A stretch of DNA of 59,329 bases from Phycisphaerales bacterium (GTDB lineage Bacteria; Planctomycetota; Phycisphaerae; Phycisphaerales; UBA1924), in NCBI GenBank assembly GCA_020847535.1, contig JADLBU010000123.1:1-59329 (forward strand), written 5' to 3'. Below are positions 1 to 8,438 of the stretch, piece by piece. Numbering within the stretch: position 1 is the stretch's first letter; every line of letters starts with the position of its first letter. Position numbers and translations under genes: made by a program. The notes beneath the pieces were generated by a model that saw nothing but the letters and a program-made list of their open reading frames with translations, was not told the origin of the DNA and searched no databases.

Positions 1-81
1 CGGCGCGGCTGGTGGGATCAGCGGTCGGACCAGCTTCCATTGCTCATCCGTGAGATCGGTTGGATAGGAACTCCGTTCCAT
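1..81 (-). CDS. IS5-family transposase, N-terminal 27 residues only
   Basis: Reading the minus strand from ATG at 81 gives an N-terminus beginning MERSSYPTDLTDEQWKLVRP and continuing LIPPAAP to the window edge. The pattern LTDEQWxLxxPLIP is the characteristic start of IS5-group transposases (the DUF4096-type N-terminal segment), in which the DDE nuclease domain follows downstream. Only the N-terminus is visible, so it is not possible to say whether the gene is intact. It marks the left edge of the window as mobile DNA. Confidence 0.75.
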   Translation of the reverse strand, partial: MERSSYPTDLTDEQWKLVRPLIPPAAP

Positions 82-125
82 CCCCTATTCTTCGGCAGAT
101 TCGACCCTTTTCACACAGTCTCTCA
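1..125 (-). mobile_element. End of an IS5-type insertion sequence (continues off window)
   Basis: The segment carries the start of a transposase gene (1-81, minus strand) and, upstream of it, a run at about 105-125 that reads on the minus strand gagactgtgtgaaaagg. The GTGTGAAAA core resembles the terminal inverted repeats of many IS5-type elements, so the element end is placed near 125. The other end lies outside the window, so the second repeat and the target duplication cannot be checked. The boundary is an inference from motif type and gene layout. Confidence 0.55.
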
Positions 126-126
126 G

Positions 127-756
127 GAACAACTTCTGCTTTACGCAAATCGTGCCTTTGGAAGGCACTCGCACGATCGAGGGCTGCAGAGTCTCGGCAC
201 CACCGTCCTGTGGGCGAATCGGCGAATTAAGTGGGTGGCATGGGTGGGTATGTTCGTCGTGGCTCTTGTGGTGGCGTGTTTCCAGGAAGGCGTCCTTCAA
301 AGGCTGATGGGCGGCATTCCAGCTAGTGTCCTAGCGCTTGGCGTCGTGCCGTCTCTGATATTCGTGCTCAACATCCTGGTGCGTCGTCGTCAGGCAATGG
401 CCGCACAACTCGTGGGTGCCTGCCTGACGAACTTTGCGGATGACTGGCGTTGTCGATCCTGCAAGCAGCCTCTCTTCGGCGCGTCTCTCGAAGAAGCGAC
501 TGCTACGTGCGTCCTATGCGGCCATCGACTTGACGCGGCCGAAGCGGCACTTCCGATCGAGGAACTCCGGCCGGTTCCGCTCGCGGGTGAAATCACGGAC
601 GAGGACGCCCGCTACCGAGCCGACATCGAGGCAGCGAAGCGTCTCAAGGGACCAAAGAACATGTTGATGACGATGCTGCGCGTGTGGGCGGTGGCGTTCG
701 GGGTCGTTGGCGTACTCCTCGTACTGCTGTACTTCTTCATGAAGGTGGTCAACTAG
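127..756 (+). CDS. Membrane protein with a zinc-ribbon insert, probably 5'-truncated by the IS
   Basis: The frame stays open from 40, but its first part lies inside the IS end, so the native start is lost or uncertain; in-frame GTG 235 and ATG 250 are the nearest possible restarts. Two hydrophobic segments follow (WVGMFVVALVVACF and a second ending IFVLNILV), then a cytoplasmic region with CRSCKQPLF and CVLCG, a four-cysteine zinc-ribbon-like pair, and a last transmembrane helix near the C-terminus (VWAVAFGVVGVLLVLLYFF). No family is recognised. The layout suggests a membrane-anchored protein with a small metal-binding knuckle, but the role is unknown. Confidence 0.5.
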   Translation, partial: EQLLLYANRAFGRHSHDRGLQSLGTTVLWANRRIKWVAWVGMFVVALVVACFQEGVLQRLMGGIPASVLALGVVPSLIFVLNILVRRRQAMAAQLVGACLTNFADDWRCRSCKQPLFGASLEEATATCVLCGHRLDAAEAALPIEELRPVPLAGEITDEDARYRADIEAAKRLKGPKNMLMTMLRVWAVAFGVVGVLLVLLYFFMKVVN

Positions 757-964
757 CCACTGCGGACGGGTCGGTCTACCGCATTGTGGACGCCAGACGG
801 TGCGAGATTCTCGGTCAGCCATACGAGTGCTAGAATCAAAGGAGCGGCCACAACGCCATCGTGTGCGCACCTGAAGGCGATTTGGAGGCGAGTATCGAAT
901 CAAGCTATGCGCCGACATTCCCGTTGTCCCGGGAGAGAGGGCGCCAAGGGCGTAGGAGAACTGC

Positions 965-1378
965 ATGGACGGAATGAGCTCCGAGCCTCACCGCACAGAA
1001 TCGCTCCCGGCCGGAGTACCGGCTTGGTTTCAGCCGTGTCCCGAGATCGTCGCGCTGCGCGAACGCCTTCGCCTCAACCTCCAATCGCCATGGGGCCCTC
1101 CTGGATGGGAGGCCTGCGTACTCCTGAACAGCAGGCCGGCGAAGCTCTATCCGGAGCGCAGCCTGTTCCCGATTGCGGCCCGCGGCGACTGTGACGATCT
1201 CGCGTGCGTAGAGCGAGGCCGCCCGGGGATAGTCGTAATTCACCCTGACGCTCGCTCTGGCAAGGAAGAAGTGCGGTACTACCCGAGTGTTGCCGAGTTC
1301 CAGGCGGCAGTCGAACAGGAAGTCTCGGACATCCGGGCTTCTGAGCATCCGCATGATCGCCCAGCCTCGCCCTCTTGA
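965..1378 (+). CDS. Small SUKH/SMI1-KNR4-like hypothetical protein
   Basis: A 137-residue frame with a good ribosome site (aggaga, 6 bases before ATG 965). The body reads WEACVLLNSRPAKLYPE, then GRPGIVVIHPDARSG and VRYYPSVAEFQAAVEQE. This order (a value or state readout, a strand with a bound-looking xVVxxHPD, then a short helix of the type SxxEFxxxVxxE) resembles the C-terminal half of SUKH/SMI1-KNR4 proteins, which often serve as immunity proteins to contact-dependent toxins. No toxin gene is seen next to it. The call is weak; it could equally be an orphan of unknown fold. It sits among pseudogenes and an IS end. Confidence 0.5.
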   Translation: MDGMSSEPHRTESLPAGVPAWFQPCPEIVALRERLRLNLQSPWGPPGWEACVLLNSRPAKLYPERSLFPIAARGDCDDLACVERGRPGIVVIHPDARSGKEEVRYYPSVAEFQAAVEQEVSDIRASEHPHDRPASPS

Positions 1379-1584
1379 CCCGCACGGTCGTACGCAGCTT
1401 CCGCACGATCTGTTCGCCGTACTCCTTGACCCTTCTTCAAGGGAAAATGCCCGGACCTGCCGGAGTCCGCTGAAACCTTCATGGGCTGTGGGTCAGGCTT
1501 TGGGGTGTGGGTAGAACACGAATGCGGAGGGTTCGGAACCTGAGCCCTCATCGGGGCGATCGGCGGGCTTCGTACACTCTTACC

Positions 1585-2357
1585 ATGCACGGTAAGGATC
1601 GCTTGAAGCGGCTGGTTCTGGAGGCGTTGGACCTTCCGCCGGAGCAGCGTGAGGCGTACGTTGGCGCCCACGCCGCGGACGACGCCGAGCGCGACGAGGC
1701 GTTGGCAATGCTCGCCGCGGACTCGGATCCGCACCCCGTCCTGGACGCCGGGCAGCACACCCTGCTGTCGGTGGCCCGCACGGACGGACCCGATCCCGGG
1801 CCGGGCTCGATCGCCAACTACCGCCTGCTCGGGCCCATCAGCGAGGGCGGCTTTGGCGTCGTGTACCTGGCGGAGCAGTTGGCGCCGGTGCGTCGGGAGC
1901 GGGTCGCGGTCAAGGTGCTCAATCGCACCTCAGACAGTCGCTCGACGGACGCCGCCGTGTCCTCGGTGACGAGAATTCGTTCACGTTTCAGTCCTTGATC
2001 GGGCTCGCGGAGGTTCTTCGTCGACAACACAGACACCACGAGGCCTACTCGCTTCTTGCGCCCATGGAGGCTATGGCTCGAAGGATTCTTGGCAACCGAA
2101 ATTCAACCCAACTGGCGGCTTTCCTGCGCGTGCTCGGTCACAGCCGCGTCGGCATGGGCTCTGACGTGGCAAGGTTCGCGCGGGCCGAGGAAGACTTGCT
2201 CGAGGCCCACGCGATGCTTGGCGATGCGAGTGGCTCGACGGAGAGTGAGCTGACTTCCACAAAGCAGGCTCTGATGGACCTTTATGCCCTCTGGGATGCG
2301 GCTGAGCCGGGGAAGGGGTATGGAGCGAGGGCCAAAGAGTGGGGTGCAACTCGTTGA
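1585..2357 (+). pseudogene. Ser/Thr protein kinase with TPR tail, internal deletion
   Basis: The first part (ATG 1585) is the standard N-terminus of a planctomycete Hanks-type kinase: a helical lead (LPPEQREAYVGA), then YRLLGPISEGGFGVVYLAEQ with the glycine-rich ATP loop and VAVKVL with the catalytic lysine. Around 1925-1955 the protein abruptly leaves the kinase fold and the frame changes. From about 1940 another frame continues RRRVLGDENSFTFQSLIGLA then EVLRRQHRHHEAYSLL, which is the typical C-terminal TPR region of the same kinase family, to a stop at 2357. The catalytic loop, activation segment, transmembrane helix and most TPRs are gone. N- and C-ends are still in the right order, so a single large internal deletion explains it. 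Confidence 0.75.
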
Positions 2358-2591
2358 CTCAACCGAGCATCCGTCATGCGAAGCGATGCTATTCCGAGCG
2401 ACTCGCGAGGAGTCGCACGGAGCGTCGAATACGCGTGAGAGCCTTTCGAGCGGGTGAACTTCAACTGACGTACGAGTGGCGGCCACTCGCGTGGGAAAAC
2501 CCTCACTGGAGTCGCCTTCATCAACCCGTCAAAGGGGCCTGTCGGAGCCCCAGAGGTGCCTTTCGATCGGTGGTCAGCGCTTCGAGTGCTC

Positions 2592-2773
2592 TCAGCTTCC
2601 ATGCACGTCGGAGAAGGCAGCGGCCATGAGCGAAAGCATCGCCGCTCGCACGCCGTCAGACAGCCTCGGCCAAAGCTCCAGAAGCCTCCGCAGGTCGCTG
2701 TCAGGCTCGGAAAAAGCGCCAAGCAGGACGCCAAGACACGGATCGGCCGCTTCGCCAGAAGCGTCGTAAGTAG
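2592..2773 (-). pseudogene. Fragment resembling the C-terminal tail of a planctomycete integrase
   Basis: Directly 3' of the tRNA-Leu, the minus strand reads about 60 residues ending LLELWPRLSDGVRAAMLSLM and a stop at 2592. Tails of the form (L/A)xxWPxLPExIRAxIxAMV are common at the C-termini of site-specific recombinases in planctomycete genomes. No catalytic tyrosine-recombinase motifs are present because the frame meets the tRNA. It is read as a scar of an integrated element. The assignment rests on one tail motif recalled from the family and could be wrong. Confidence 0.35.
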
Positions 2774-2860
2774 TGGCCCCGCCGGGACTTGAACCCGGAC
2801 TTCCCTTCTCGGGAACGCGGATTTTAAGTCCGCTGTGCCCAAGGGGCGACCATGACCCCA
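2774..2860 (-). tRNA. tRNA-Leu(UAA), 5' half degenerate
   Basis: On the minus strand the anticodon arm is a perfect 5-bp stem (2829-2833 with 2817-2821) and loop CTTAAAA, with anticodon UAA at 2826-2824. A long variable arm follows, then a perfect T arm (CCGGG, TTCAAGT, CCCGG) and acceptor strand CGGGGCC with discriminator A at 2774. CCA is not encoded. The expected 5' acceptor strand GGCCCCG is absent, the sequence upstream of the D arm does not pair with the 3' strand, and the D stem has a mismatch. A tRNA finder may still call it. It is read as either a decayed tRNA or a tRNA 3' piece left by an integration event. Confidence 0.6.
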
Positions 2861-2905
2861 GCCGCGAGCATGCGTGGACATGGGGCAGCGCGGGGGTGCC
2901 CTCGA

Positions 2906-3133
2906 TCAACCCTCACTTGGCAGATCCTTCGATACGTTGTACCGCTGTGGCGAGCAATTCTTGGAAGTCGGTTTCTCGAGCTGAAGGAGGTGAGTCGGCA
3001 GGCTCTCGACCTCAGCGTGGAGGGAATCATCGCCAGCGCAGAGGCGGACGAGCGCATCGGGGCGCTGGTCGTCGGGGAGGTCGGCGATCTCCATGAAGAT
3101 GCGGCGGATGTTCTGGCGTTGTGTCGGGTCCAT
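2906..3133 (-). pseudogene. Truncated N-terminus of a Ser/Thr protein kinase
   Basis: ATG 3133 begins MDPTQRQNIRRIFMEIADLP, followed by RPDALVRLCAGDDSLHAEVESL. This is the standard N-terminal helical segment of planctomycete sigma-factor-associated kinases (pattern MDPxxxxxIxxLFxxxxDLPxxxRxxxLxxxCxGDxxLxxEVESLL). After EVESL the family similarity stops; a one-base shift gives a few more plausible residues (TDFQELLATAVQRIEGSAK) before a stop, and no kinase domain follows. It starts 27 bases after the sigma factor stop, as in intact sigma-kinase pairs. The kinase domain is therefore missing and the locus is dead. Confidence 0.65.
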
Positions 3134-3159
3134 TGGTTCGCCTTGGTGCGGTCGCGAGA

Positions 3160-3734
3160 TCAGCCCTTCGGGCTGGATTCGTTCAGGTCCTTGAACAGCA
3201 CCGCGCGGGCGTAGGTCCAGAGCCGGGCGGCCGAGCGCGGGGAGATTCCCAGGGCCTGTGCGGCATCTTCGACGCTCAGGCCGGCGTAGAACCGCAGGCG
3301 AACGAGTGCCGCGGCATCGGGCTCCCCACTCTCCAAGCGTTCAATCGCGGCATCGACTGCCAGGATTTGGTCGGAATCTGCGAGTGAAAGGTCGGCGATG
3401 CCGGCGAACTGGGACAGGGTGGCGGGCTTGCCTCGCGGCGGGCCTTTGTGCGGGCGTGGTCGATGAGCAGCCGGCGCATCGCCTGGTCGGCTGCGGTGTA
3501 GAAGTGGGCGCGGTTCTGCCAGGTGATCTTGCGCGGTCCGATGAGCTTGAGGTAGGCGTTGTGGACGAGTTCGGTGGGGGCAAGCGTGTGGTTAGGGGAT
3601 TCGGCGGCGAGCTGCTGGCGGGCGGCGGCGCGGAGTTGGCGGTAGAGGAGAGGAAGGAGTGCATCGGCGGCGTGGCGATCACCTTGGGCGGCGGATTGCA
3701 TGAGGATGGTGATGTCGGGGGGCTTCTCCTCCAC
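3160..3734 (-). pseudogene. ECF-type sigma factor with a frameshift
   Basis: The 5' part encodes sigma region 2: ADALLPLLYRQLRAAARQQL and TELVHNAYLKLIG, then FYTAADQAMRRLLIDHART, matching planctomycete ECF sigma factors of the TIGR02999 type. At about 3432-3436 the frame slips by one base. In the next frame region 4 continues IERLESGEPDAAALVRLRFY, AGLSVEDAAQALGISPRSAA and LWTYARAVLFKDL to a stop at 3160. Both halves are well conserved, so the break is recent or a sequencing error; restoring one base near KARR would give one continuous protein. The start is uncertain (GTG 3734, or in-frame ATG 3821). It heads a broken sigma-kinase pair. Confidence 0.75.
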
Positions 3735-3890
3735 GGAGTCAAGATACCTGTTCCGGAGTTTGTGACAAGTTGTGCCAGGAGCGGTGTTGCCGGGCCAGCA
3801 GATTTGTGAATGGCATTTCATGCCTGCTGCGTGGTGCGTTGAATGGCGGGCTGACGCATACCCTTGCCAGGATCGCGGGAGTTCACTCGC

Positions 3891-6800
3891 ATGTCGAAGG
3901 AATCATCCAATTCGGGCGAAGGTGCAGGCGAGAGTTTCTGGAGCGCGGCAAACAAGCCGGCGGCCAAGGCTTCGCCATCGGGAGCGCCGGCGAAGAAGAA
4001 GTCGCTGCTCAAGAAGCTGCTCATCGGCGGCGGGATTGCGGTCGTCGTGCTCATCGCGGCGGTGCTGGCGGTGGGCCCTCAGATCGCCGGGTCGATGGCG
4101 CCGGGGATCATCGAGTCGAGCGCTGCCAAGTCGATCAGCGGGAGGGTCAAGGTCGAGCAGACGAGCTTCTCGTGGGGAGGGCCGCAGGTGGTCGGGCCGG
4201 TGGAGATCGCGGATGCGGCGGGTAAGCCGATCGCCCGGGTGACGATCGAGAGCTCGGCGGGGCTGTGGGGGTTGGCGACCGGATATCTGGGCGGGATGAT
4301 CGATGCGGGGCAGGTGACGGTAACGGGGAAGGCGGCGATCGAACGCGGGGCGGATGGGCAGACGAATCTGGAGAAGGCGTTGGCGCCTCCGGCGGGGAAG
4401 GTGTCAACGGAGGGCAAGGATGGCACGCCGGCGGAGTCGGGGGTTATTCAAGTCGGGGAGTTGCCGCAGATCCGGGCGGCGATCTCGGCCAAGCAGTTCG
4501 ACATCACGTACGCGCAGGCGGCGGCATCCGGGCAGGGGTCGTCCGAGGAATATGTGCTGAAGGATTTTTCAGCCGATGCGAACGTGGATATCACGCGGGG
4601 GAGCGGCATCAAGGCGGGGATCGACCTGGCGACCAAGATCGGGCGGGCGTCGGCGGCATCGGGTGATGTGCGGATCACGGGGAAGCTGCAGGTGCCGGCG
4701 AGCGCGGGGGCTGCGAGGATTGGTGATGTGGTTGTCGATGCCAAGGCGATCATCGCCAGCGCGCCGGTCGAGGTGCTCGATGCTTTGACCTTGCAAAAGG
4801 GAAAGCTGCTGGCGGGGCTGGGGCCGACAGCGGACCTGGAGATGACGGTCAAGGGGGATTTCCGCAACGCCGAGGCATCGGTGATCGCCAAGACCGCGAA
4901 GGCGACCGCGGACATGGCGTTCACGATCAAGGAAGGGATCGCGACGGCATCCAAGCCCGGTGTGCTGACCGCCAAGGGTGAGACCTTGCGGGAGCTTGTT
5001 CCGGGGATCAAGGAATCGCTGGCGCAGCAGCAGACGGTGTCGGTTGCGCAGTTCCCGGATGTCACGGTCGATATCAAGTCGTTGAACATGCGGATTCCCC
5101 GGGAAGGGGACAAGGTGGATCTGCGCGGGGCAGCGCTGGACTTTGCGGTCAAGACGACGGCGATGACGGGGCAGGTGGTGATCGACAAGTCGGCCAATGC
5201 GAAGGCGAGCGCTTTTGCGATGCAGCCGATGGACCTGCGGATCGCGACGGCGGATCTCTCGAAGTCGGCGGAGATCAAGCTGAACACTTCGGCGACCGTG
5301 GACAACAGGCCGGCGGGAAACGTGAGGGTCGATCTGACGGCGAGCAATATTCTGGATGCATTGGGAGCGCCACAGGCGCAGCATGCGGCCCTTCAAGGGA
5401 CGGTGCTGCTGGAGAAGGTGGCGACGGCGGTCGCCCAGCCGTTCGTGCAGGGGATGAAGCTCGATCTTCCGCGTGATGTGGGTCCGGAGCTTGATGTGCG
5501 GCTGACAGCGAATTCAGCGCCGACGGCGTCGGGGAAGATGGCGACGGGGATCGATGCGGATGTGCAGAGCCAGCACGTGCGCATGAAGGCGGGGCTGGAA
5601 CTGGCGGAGGGGGTGCTGAAGACCAAGGGGGATGGCGTGACGTTGGCGCTGGGGAGCGCTGGGGGGATTGCATCGCGGTTCGTGGATCCTTCGACGGGGT
5701 TTGCGCTGGCGCCGGGCGGGCAGGCGAACGTGCGCATCCGGTCGATGTCGGTGCCGCTGCCGAAGCAGGATGCGCCGTTTGACCTGGGAAAGCTGGCGGC
5801 GGACTTCGATGCGACGCTCGCGGGGTTGAGTATTGCGCCGGCGCGTGCGACCACTCCAGGGCAGAACATCGCTCCGGTGGAAATCCGGACGCTGACGGCA
5901 TCGGGGAAGATGATGCCGGGCGGGGATCCGACGGTGAAGGTGAACGGGGATCTTCAGCACGATCGCCAGCCATTCACGCTGGCGGCGGGGATGGAGTTGA
6001 AGGGGCTGCTTGCGAAGGTGGGTGAACGGACGGAAGTCTCGCCCAAGACCCTGCGTCCGCAGGGGACGATCGAGTTGAAGAACGTGCCGATGTCGGTGGC
6101 GGCGTTGATGCGGCAGGCGGAGCCGAAGGCGGCCGCGGCGGGGCCGGCACCGGCCGCGCCCTCCAAGCCGATGAACCTGGCTGGGCTGCTGCGGGGCGTG
6201 GTGGGGCCGACGGTGAACATCAAGATCGATTCAGCGCCGCGCGGACAGAACCTGGACATGACGGCGAGCGTCGTGGGTCAGAATATGGCGACGGATGTGG
6301 TCGCCGGGGTTGAGGAGAAGGCGCTGGATCTCAAGAAGGCGAGCATCGTGACGACGGTGGCGCCGGACACTGTGCAGGCGCTGATGGATGTATTCGCGCC
6401 GACGCTTTCGGAGCGTCCGCGGCTGCTCCAGAGCACGAAGGCGACGGTTCAGATCGCGCCGATCCGGATTCCGTTGACCGAGTCGATCTTCAGCGGGTTC
6501 AAGCCCGATGTCGCCAATTCTCCGGATGCGACGTTGACGGTCTCGCTGCCGGAGAAGGCGCTGGTGCAGGGGCTGGCGATCAAGAACGAGGATGGATCGA
6601 AGCGCGATCTGGGGTCGGTGGGTGTGGATGGATTCCAGATCCGGGCGACATTCCCGCCGGCAGCGCTGGCGGGTTCGGCGGCGAGGTGGACCAAGCCGGC
6701 GAGCGCCACGATGGAAGGACGGATTCTCTCAGGTCCCAACGAAGCGCTGATGGTGCTCTCGGGGACGGCGAACGCGGATCTCTCAGCGTCGGGGACGGAG

Positions 6801-8423
6801 GGCAAATCGCCGCTGGATCGATTGACGGCATCGCTGAAGGCCCAGAGCATCGCGATCGGCGCGGTGGAGCGGCTGGCAGCGCAGGATGCGGGGATTCTGA
6901 CGGGGGCTGTGGGTGACAGCGGCAATGTCACGGTCAACGTGAAGCTCGATGCGACCAGCGCGGGTGGGGATCTGGCGAAGGCGGACGTGGCGATGGATGC
7001 CACGGTGGATACGCCGCGGCTGCGTATTCCCGAGCCGGTGAAGCTGCGCATGGGGGCGGGTCGGATGGGAATCGGCAATCCGATCAAGCTGACGTGGGAT
7101 GTCGATCCGAGGTGGGCGAACAAGTTCATGGAGCCCAAGGCCAGCCCTGCGGGGCAGCCCGCCGCACAGTCGTCGATGAAGTTGAGCAAGCCGGCGACGG
7201 TGCATGCGAGCGTGAGTACGCTGGCGATTTCGCGTGGGCAGGGTGTAGGGCCGCTCAAGCCAGGGGTGTTCGATATCGATGCGGTTGTCGAGGCGCCGGC
7301 GGTGGAGTTGGCTGCGTCGGACGGCAACACGGTCGCGCTCGAAGGCACGAATGTGAAGATCACGGGCGGCTCATCGGCAAAGGCCGCGGCGGGGGCGATC
7401 GAGGCGGCGATCCGGATCGCCAGCGCAACCGTGAGCAAGCAGGGGTCAGCGCCTGTGAGCGCCCGTGACATGACGATGGATGTGACGGTGTCGAAGCTCG
7501 CCGGGGCCGATGGTGTGGTGAATACGGATGCGGCGATCATCGATGCTCGCGGGGATCTGCCGGTGATCCCGGTGCCGCTGCTGGATGTGCTGGCGAACCA
7601 GGATGGGCTGTTGACGGCCGCGCTGGGTCCGGTCGCGGAGGCGAGCATCCGTGCGAATCAGGTGTCCAAGAACGGCGGGGCGATCGATGTGAAGGCCAAG
7701 TCCGGGCGAGCGACGGCGAGCGTGGCGGGGACGATCCAGGACGGTGTGTTCGCGACGACGCGACCGCTGGATGTCACGATCATGGAGGTCTCTCCGGAGC
7801 TGACCGAGCGGCTGCTCAAGGGTGTGCCCTTGATCGGGACGATCTCGAAGACACCGCAGGATCAGCCGGGGACAGTGGTTGGGAACGGGCTGAAGATCCC
7901 GCTCAGCAAGGATTTCTCGAAGCTCAACGGCCAGATCGTCGTGGATCCGGGGGAGGCGATCATCAACTCATCAGGCGCGTTCTCGAAGATCCTTAAGGCG
8001 TTTGATGGCAAGACATCGGGTCGCGGGGGCAAGAGGATCGAGCCGCTCCATGTTGACATCGTGTCGGGGGTGGTGACGTACAAGAAGTGGGCGCTGCCGC
8101 TGGGCGAGTTCAACGTGACGACCGAGGGCAAGGTAGACATGGTGAACCGCACGCTGGATGTGGTGACGTGGATGCCTATCGGAGCGCTGACGGATGAGGC
8201 GGCGGGGCTGTTCCAGGCGGGGGATGCCCTGACGAAGATCCTCCCCGGCAAAAAGGTACTGGATGCGGCGACCACGGTGCCGTGGCGGACCAAGGGGACG
8301 TTCGAGAAGAACAGCACAGCGCCGGACCTGGAGCTATTCGCCAAGGACTTCGTGGACACGATCCGGCCCGATGAGTTGATCAAGCGGGGGATCGAGGACC
8401 TGTTCAAGCCCAAGAGCAAGTAG
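3891..8423 (+). CDS. Very large AsmA/TamB-like envelope protein
   Basis: A 1510-residue protein. ATG 3891 is preferred over a start at 3864 because it gives a short polar N-terminus before the basic-flanked membrane helix at about residues 43-61. The remainder is almost entirely predicted beta with repeated VxVxGxxxx and ADLxM segments and two Pro/Ala-rich breaks. The end reads FLKxTSG-like and GALTDEAAGLFQAGDALTKI, as in AsmA-family C-termini. AsmA/TamB proteins are anchored in the inner membrane and form long grooved bridges that carry phospholipid toward the outer membrane. That function is a family-based inference; identity to AsmA is judged from architecture only. The gene is alone, converging with the next gene 15 bases away. 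Confidence 0.6.
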   Translation: MSKESSNSGEGAGESFWSAANKPAAKASPSGAPAKKKSLLKKLLIGGGIAVVVLIAAVLAVGPQIAGSMAPGIIESSAAKSISGRVKVEQTSFSWGGPQVVGPVEIADAAGKPIARVTIESSAGLWGLATGYLGGMIDAGQVTVTGKAAIERGADGQTNLEKALAPPAGKVSTEGKDGTPAESGVIQVGELPQIRAAISAKQFDITYAQAAASGQGSSEEYVLKDFSADANVDITRGSGIKAGIDLATKIGRASAASGDVRITGKLQVPASAGAARIGDVVVDAKAIIASAPVEVLDALTLQKGKLLAGLGPTADLEMTVKGDFRNAEASVIAKTAKATADMAFTIKEGIATASKPGVLTAKGETLRELVPGIKESLAQQQTVSVAQFPDVTVDIKSLNMRIPREGDKVDLRGAALDFAVKTTAMTGQVVIDKSANAKASAFAMQPMDLRIATADLSKSAEIKLNTSATVDNRPAGNVRVDLTASNILDALGAPQAQHAALQGTVLLEKVATAVAQPFVQGMKLDLPRDVGPELDVRLTANSAPTASGKMATGIDADVQSQHVRMKAGLELAEGVLKTKGDGVTLALGSAGGIASRFVDPSTGFALAPGGQANVRIRSMSVPLPKQDAPFDLGKLAADFDATLAGLSIAPARATTPGQNIAPVEIRTLTASGKMMPGGDPTVKVNGDLQHDRQPFTLAAGMELKGLLAKVGERTEVSPKTLRPQGTIELKNVPMSVAALMRQAEPKAAAAGPAPAAPSKPMNLAGLLRGVVGPTVNIKIDSAPRGQNLDMTASVVGQNMATDVVAGVEEKALDLKKASIVTTVAPDTVQALMDVFAPTLSERPRLLQSTKATVQIAPIRIPLTESIFSGFKPDVANSPDATLTVSLPEKALVQGLAIKNEDGSKRDLGSVGVDGFQIRATFPPAALAGSAARWTKPASATMEGRILSGPNEALMVLSGTANADLSASGTEGKSPLDRLTASLKAQSIAIGAVERLAAQDAGILTGAVGDSGNVTVNVKLDATSAGGDLAKADVAMDATVDTPRLRIPEPVKLRMGAGRMGIGNPIKLTWDVDPRWANKFMEPKASPAGQPAAQSSMKLSKPATVHASVSTLAISRGQGVGPLKPGVFDIDAVVEAPAVELAASDGNTVALEGTNVKITGGSSAKAAAGAIEAAIRIASATVSKQGSAPVSARDMTMDVTVSKLAGADGVVNTDAAIIDARGDLPVIPVPLLDVLANQDGLLTAALGPVAEASIRANQVSKNGGAIDVKAKSGRATASVAGTIQDGVFATTRPLDVTIMEVSPELTERLLKGVPLIGTISKTPQDQPGTVVGNGLKIPLSKDFSKLNGQIVVDPGEAIINSSGAFSKILKAFDGKTSGRGGKRIEPLHVDIVSGVVTYKKWALPLGEFNVTTEGKVDMVNRTLDVVTWMPIGALTDEAAGLFQAGDALTKILPGKKVLDAATTVPWRTKGTFEKNSTAPDLELFAKDFVDTIRPDELIKRGIEDLFKPKSK

Positions 8424-8438
8424 CGGGGAGCGCGGGCG

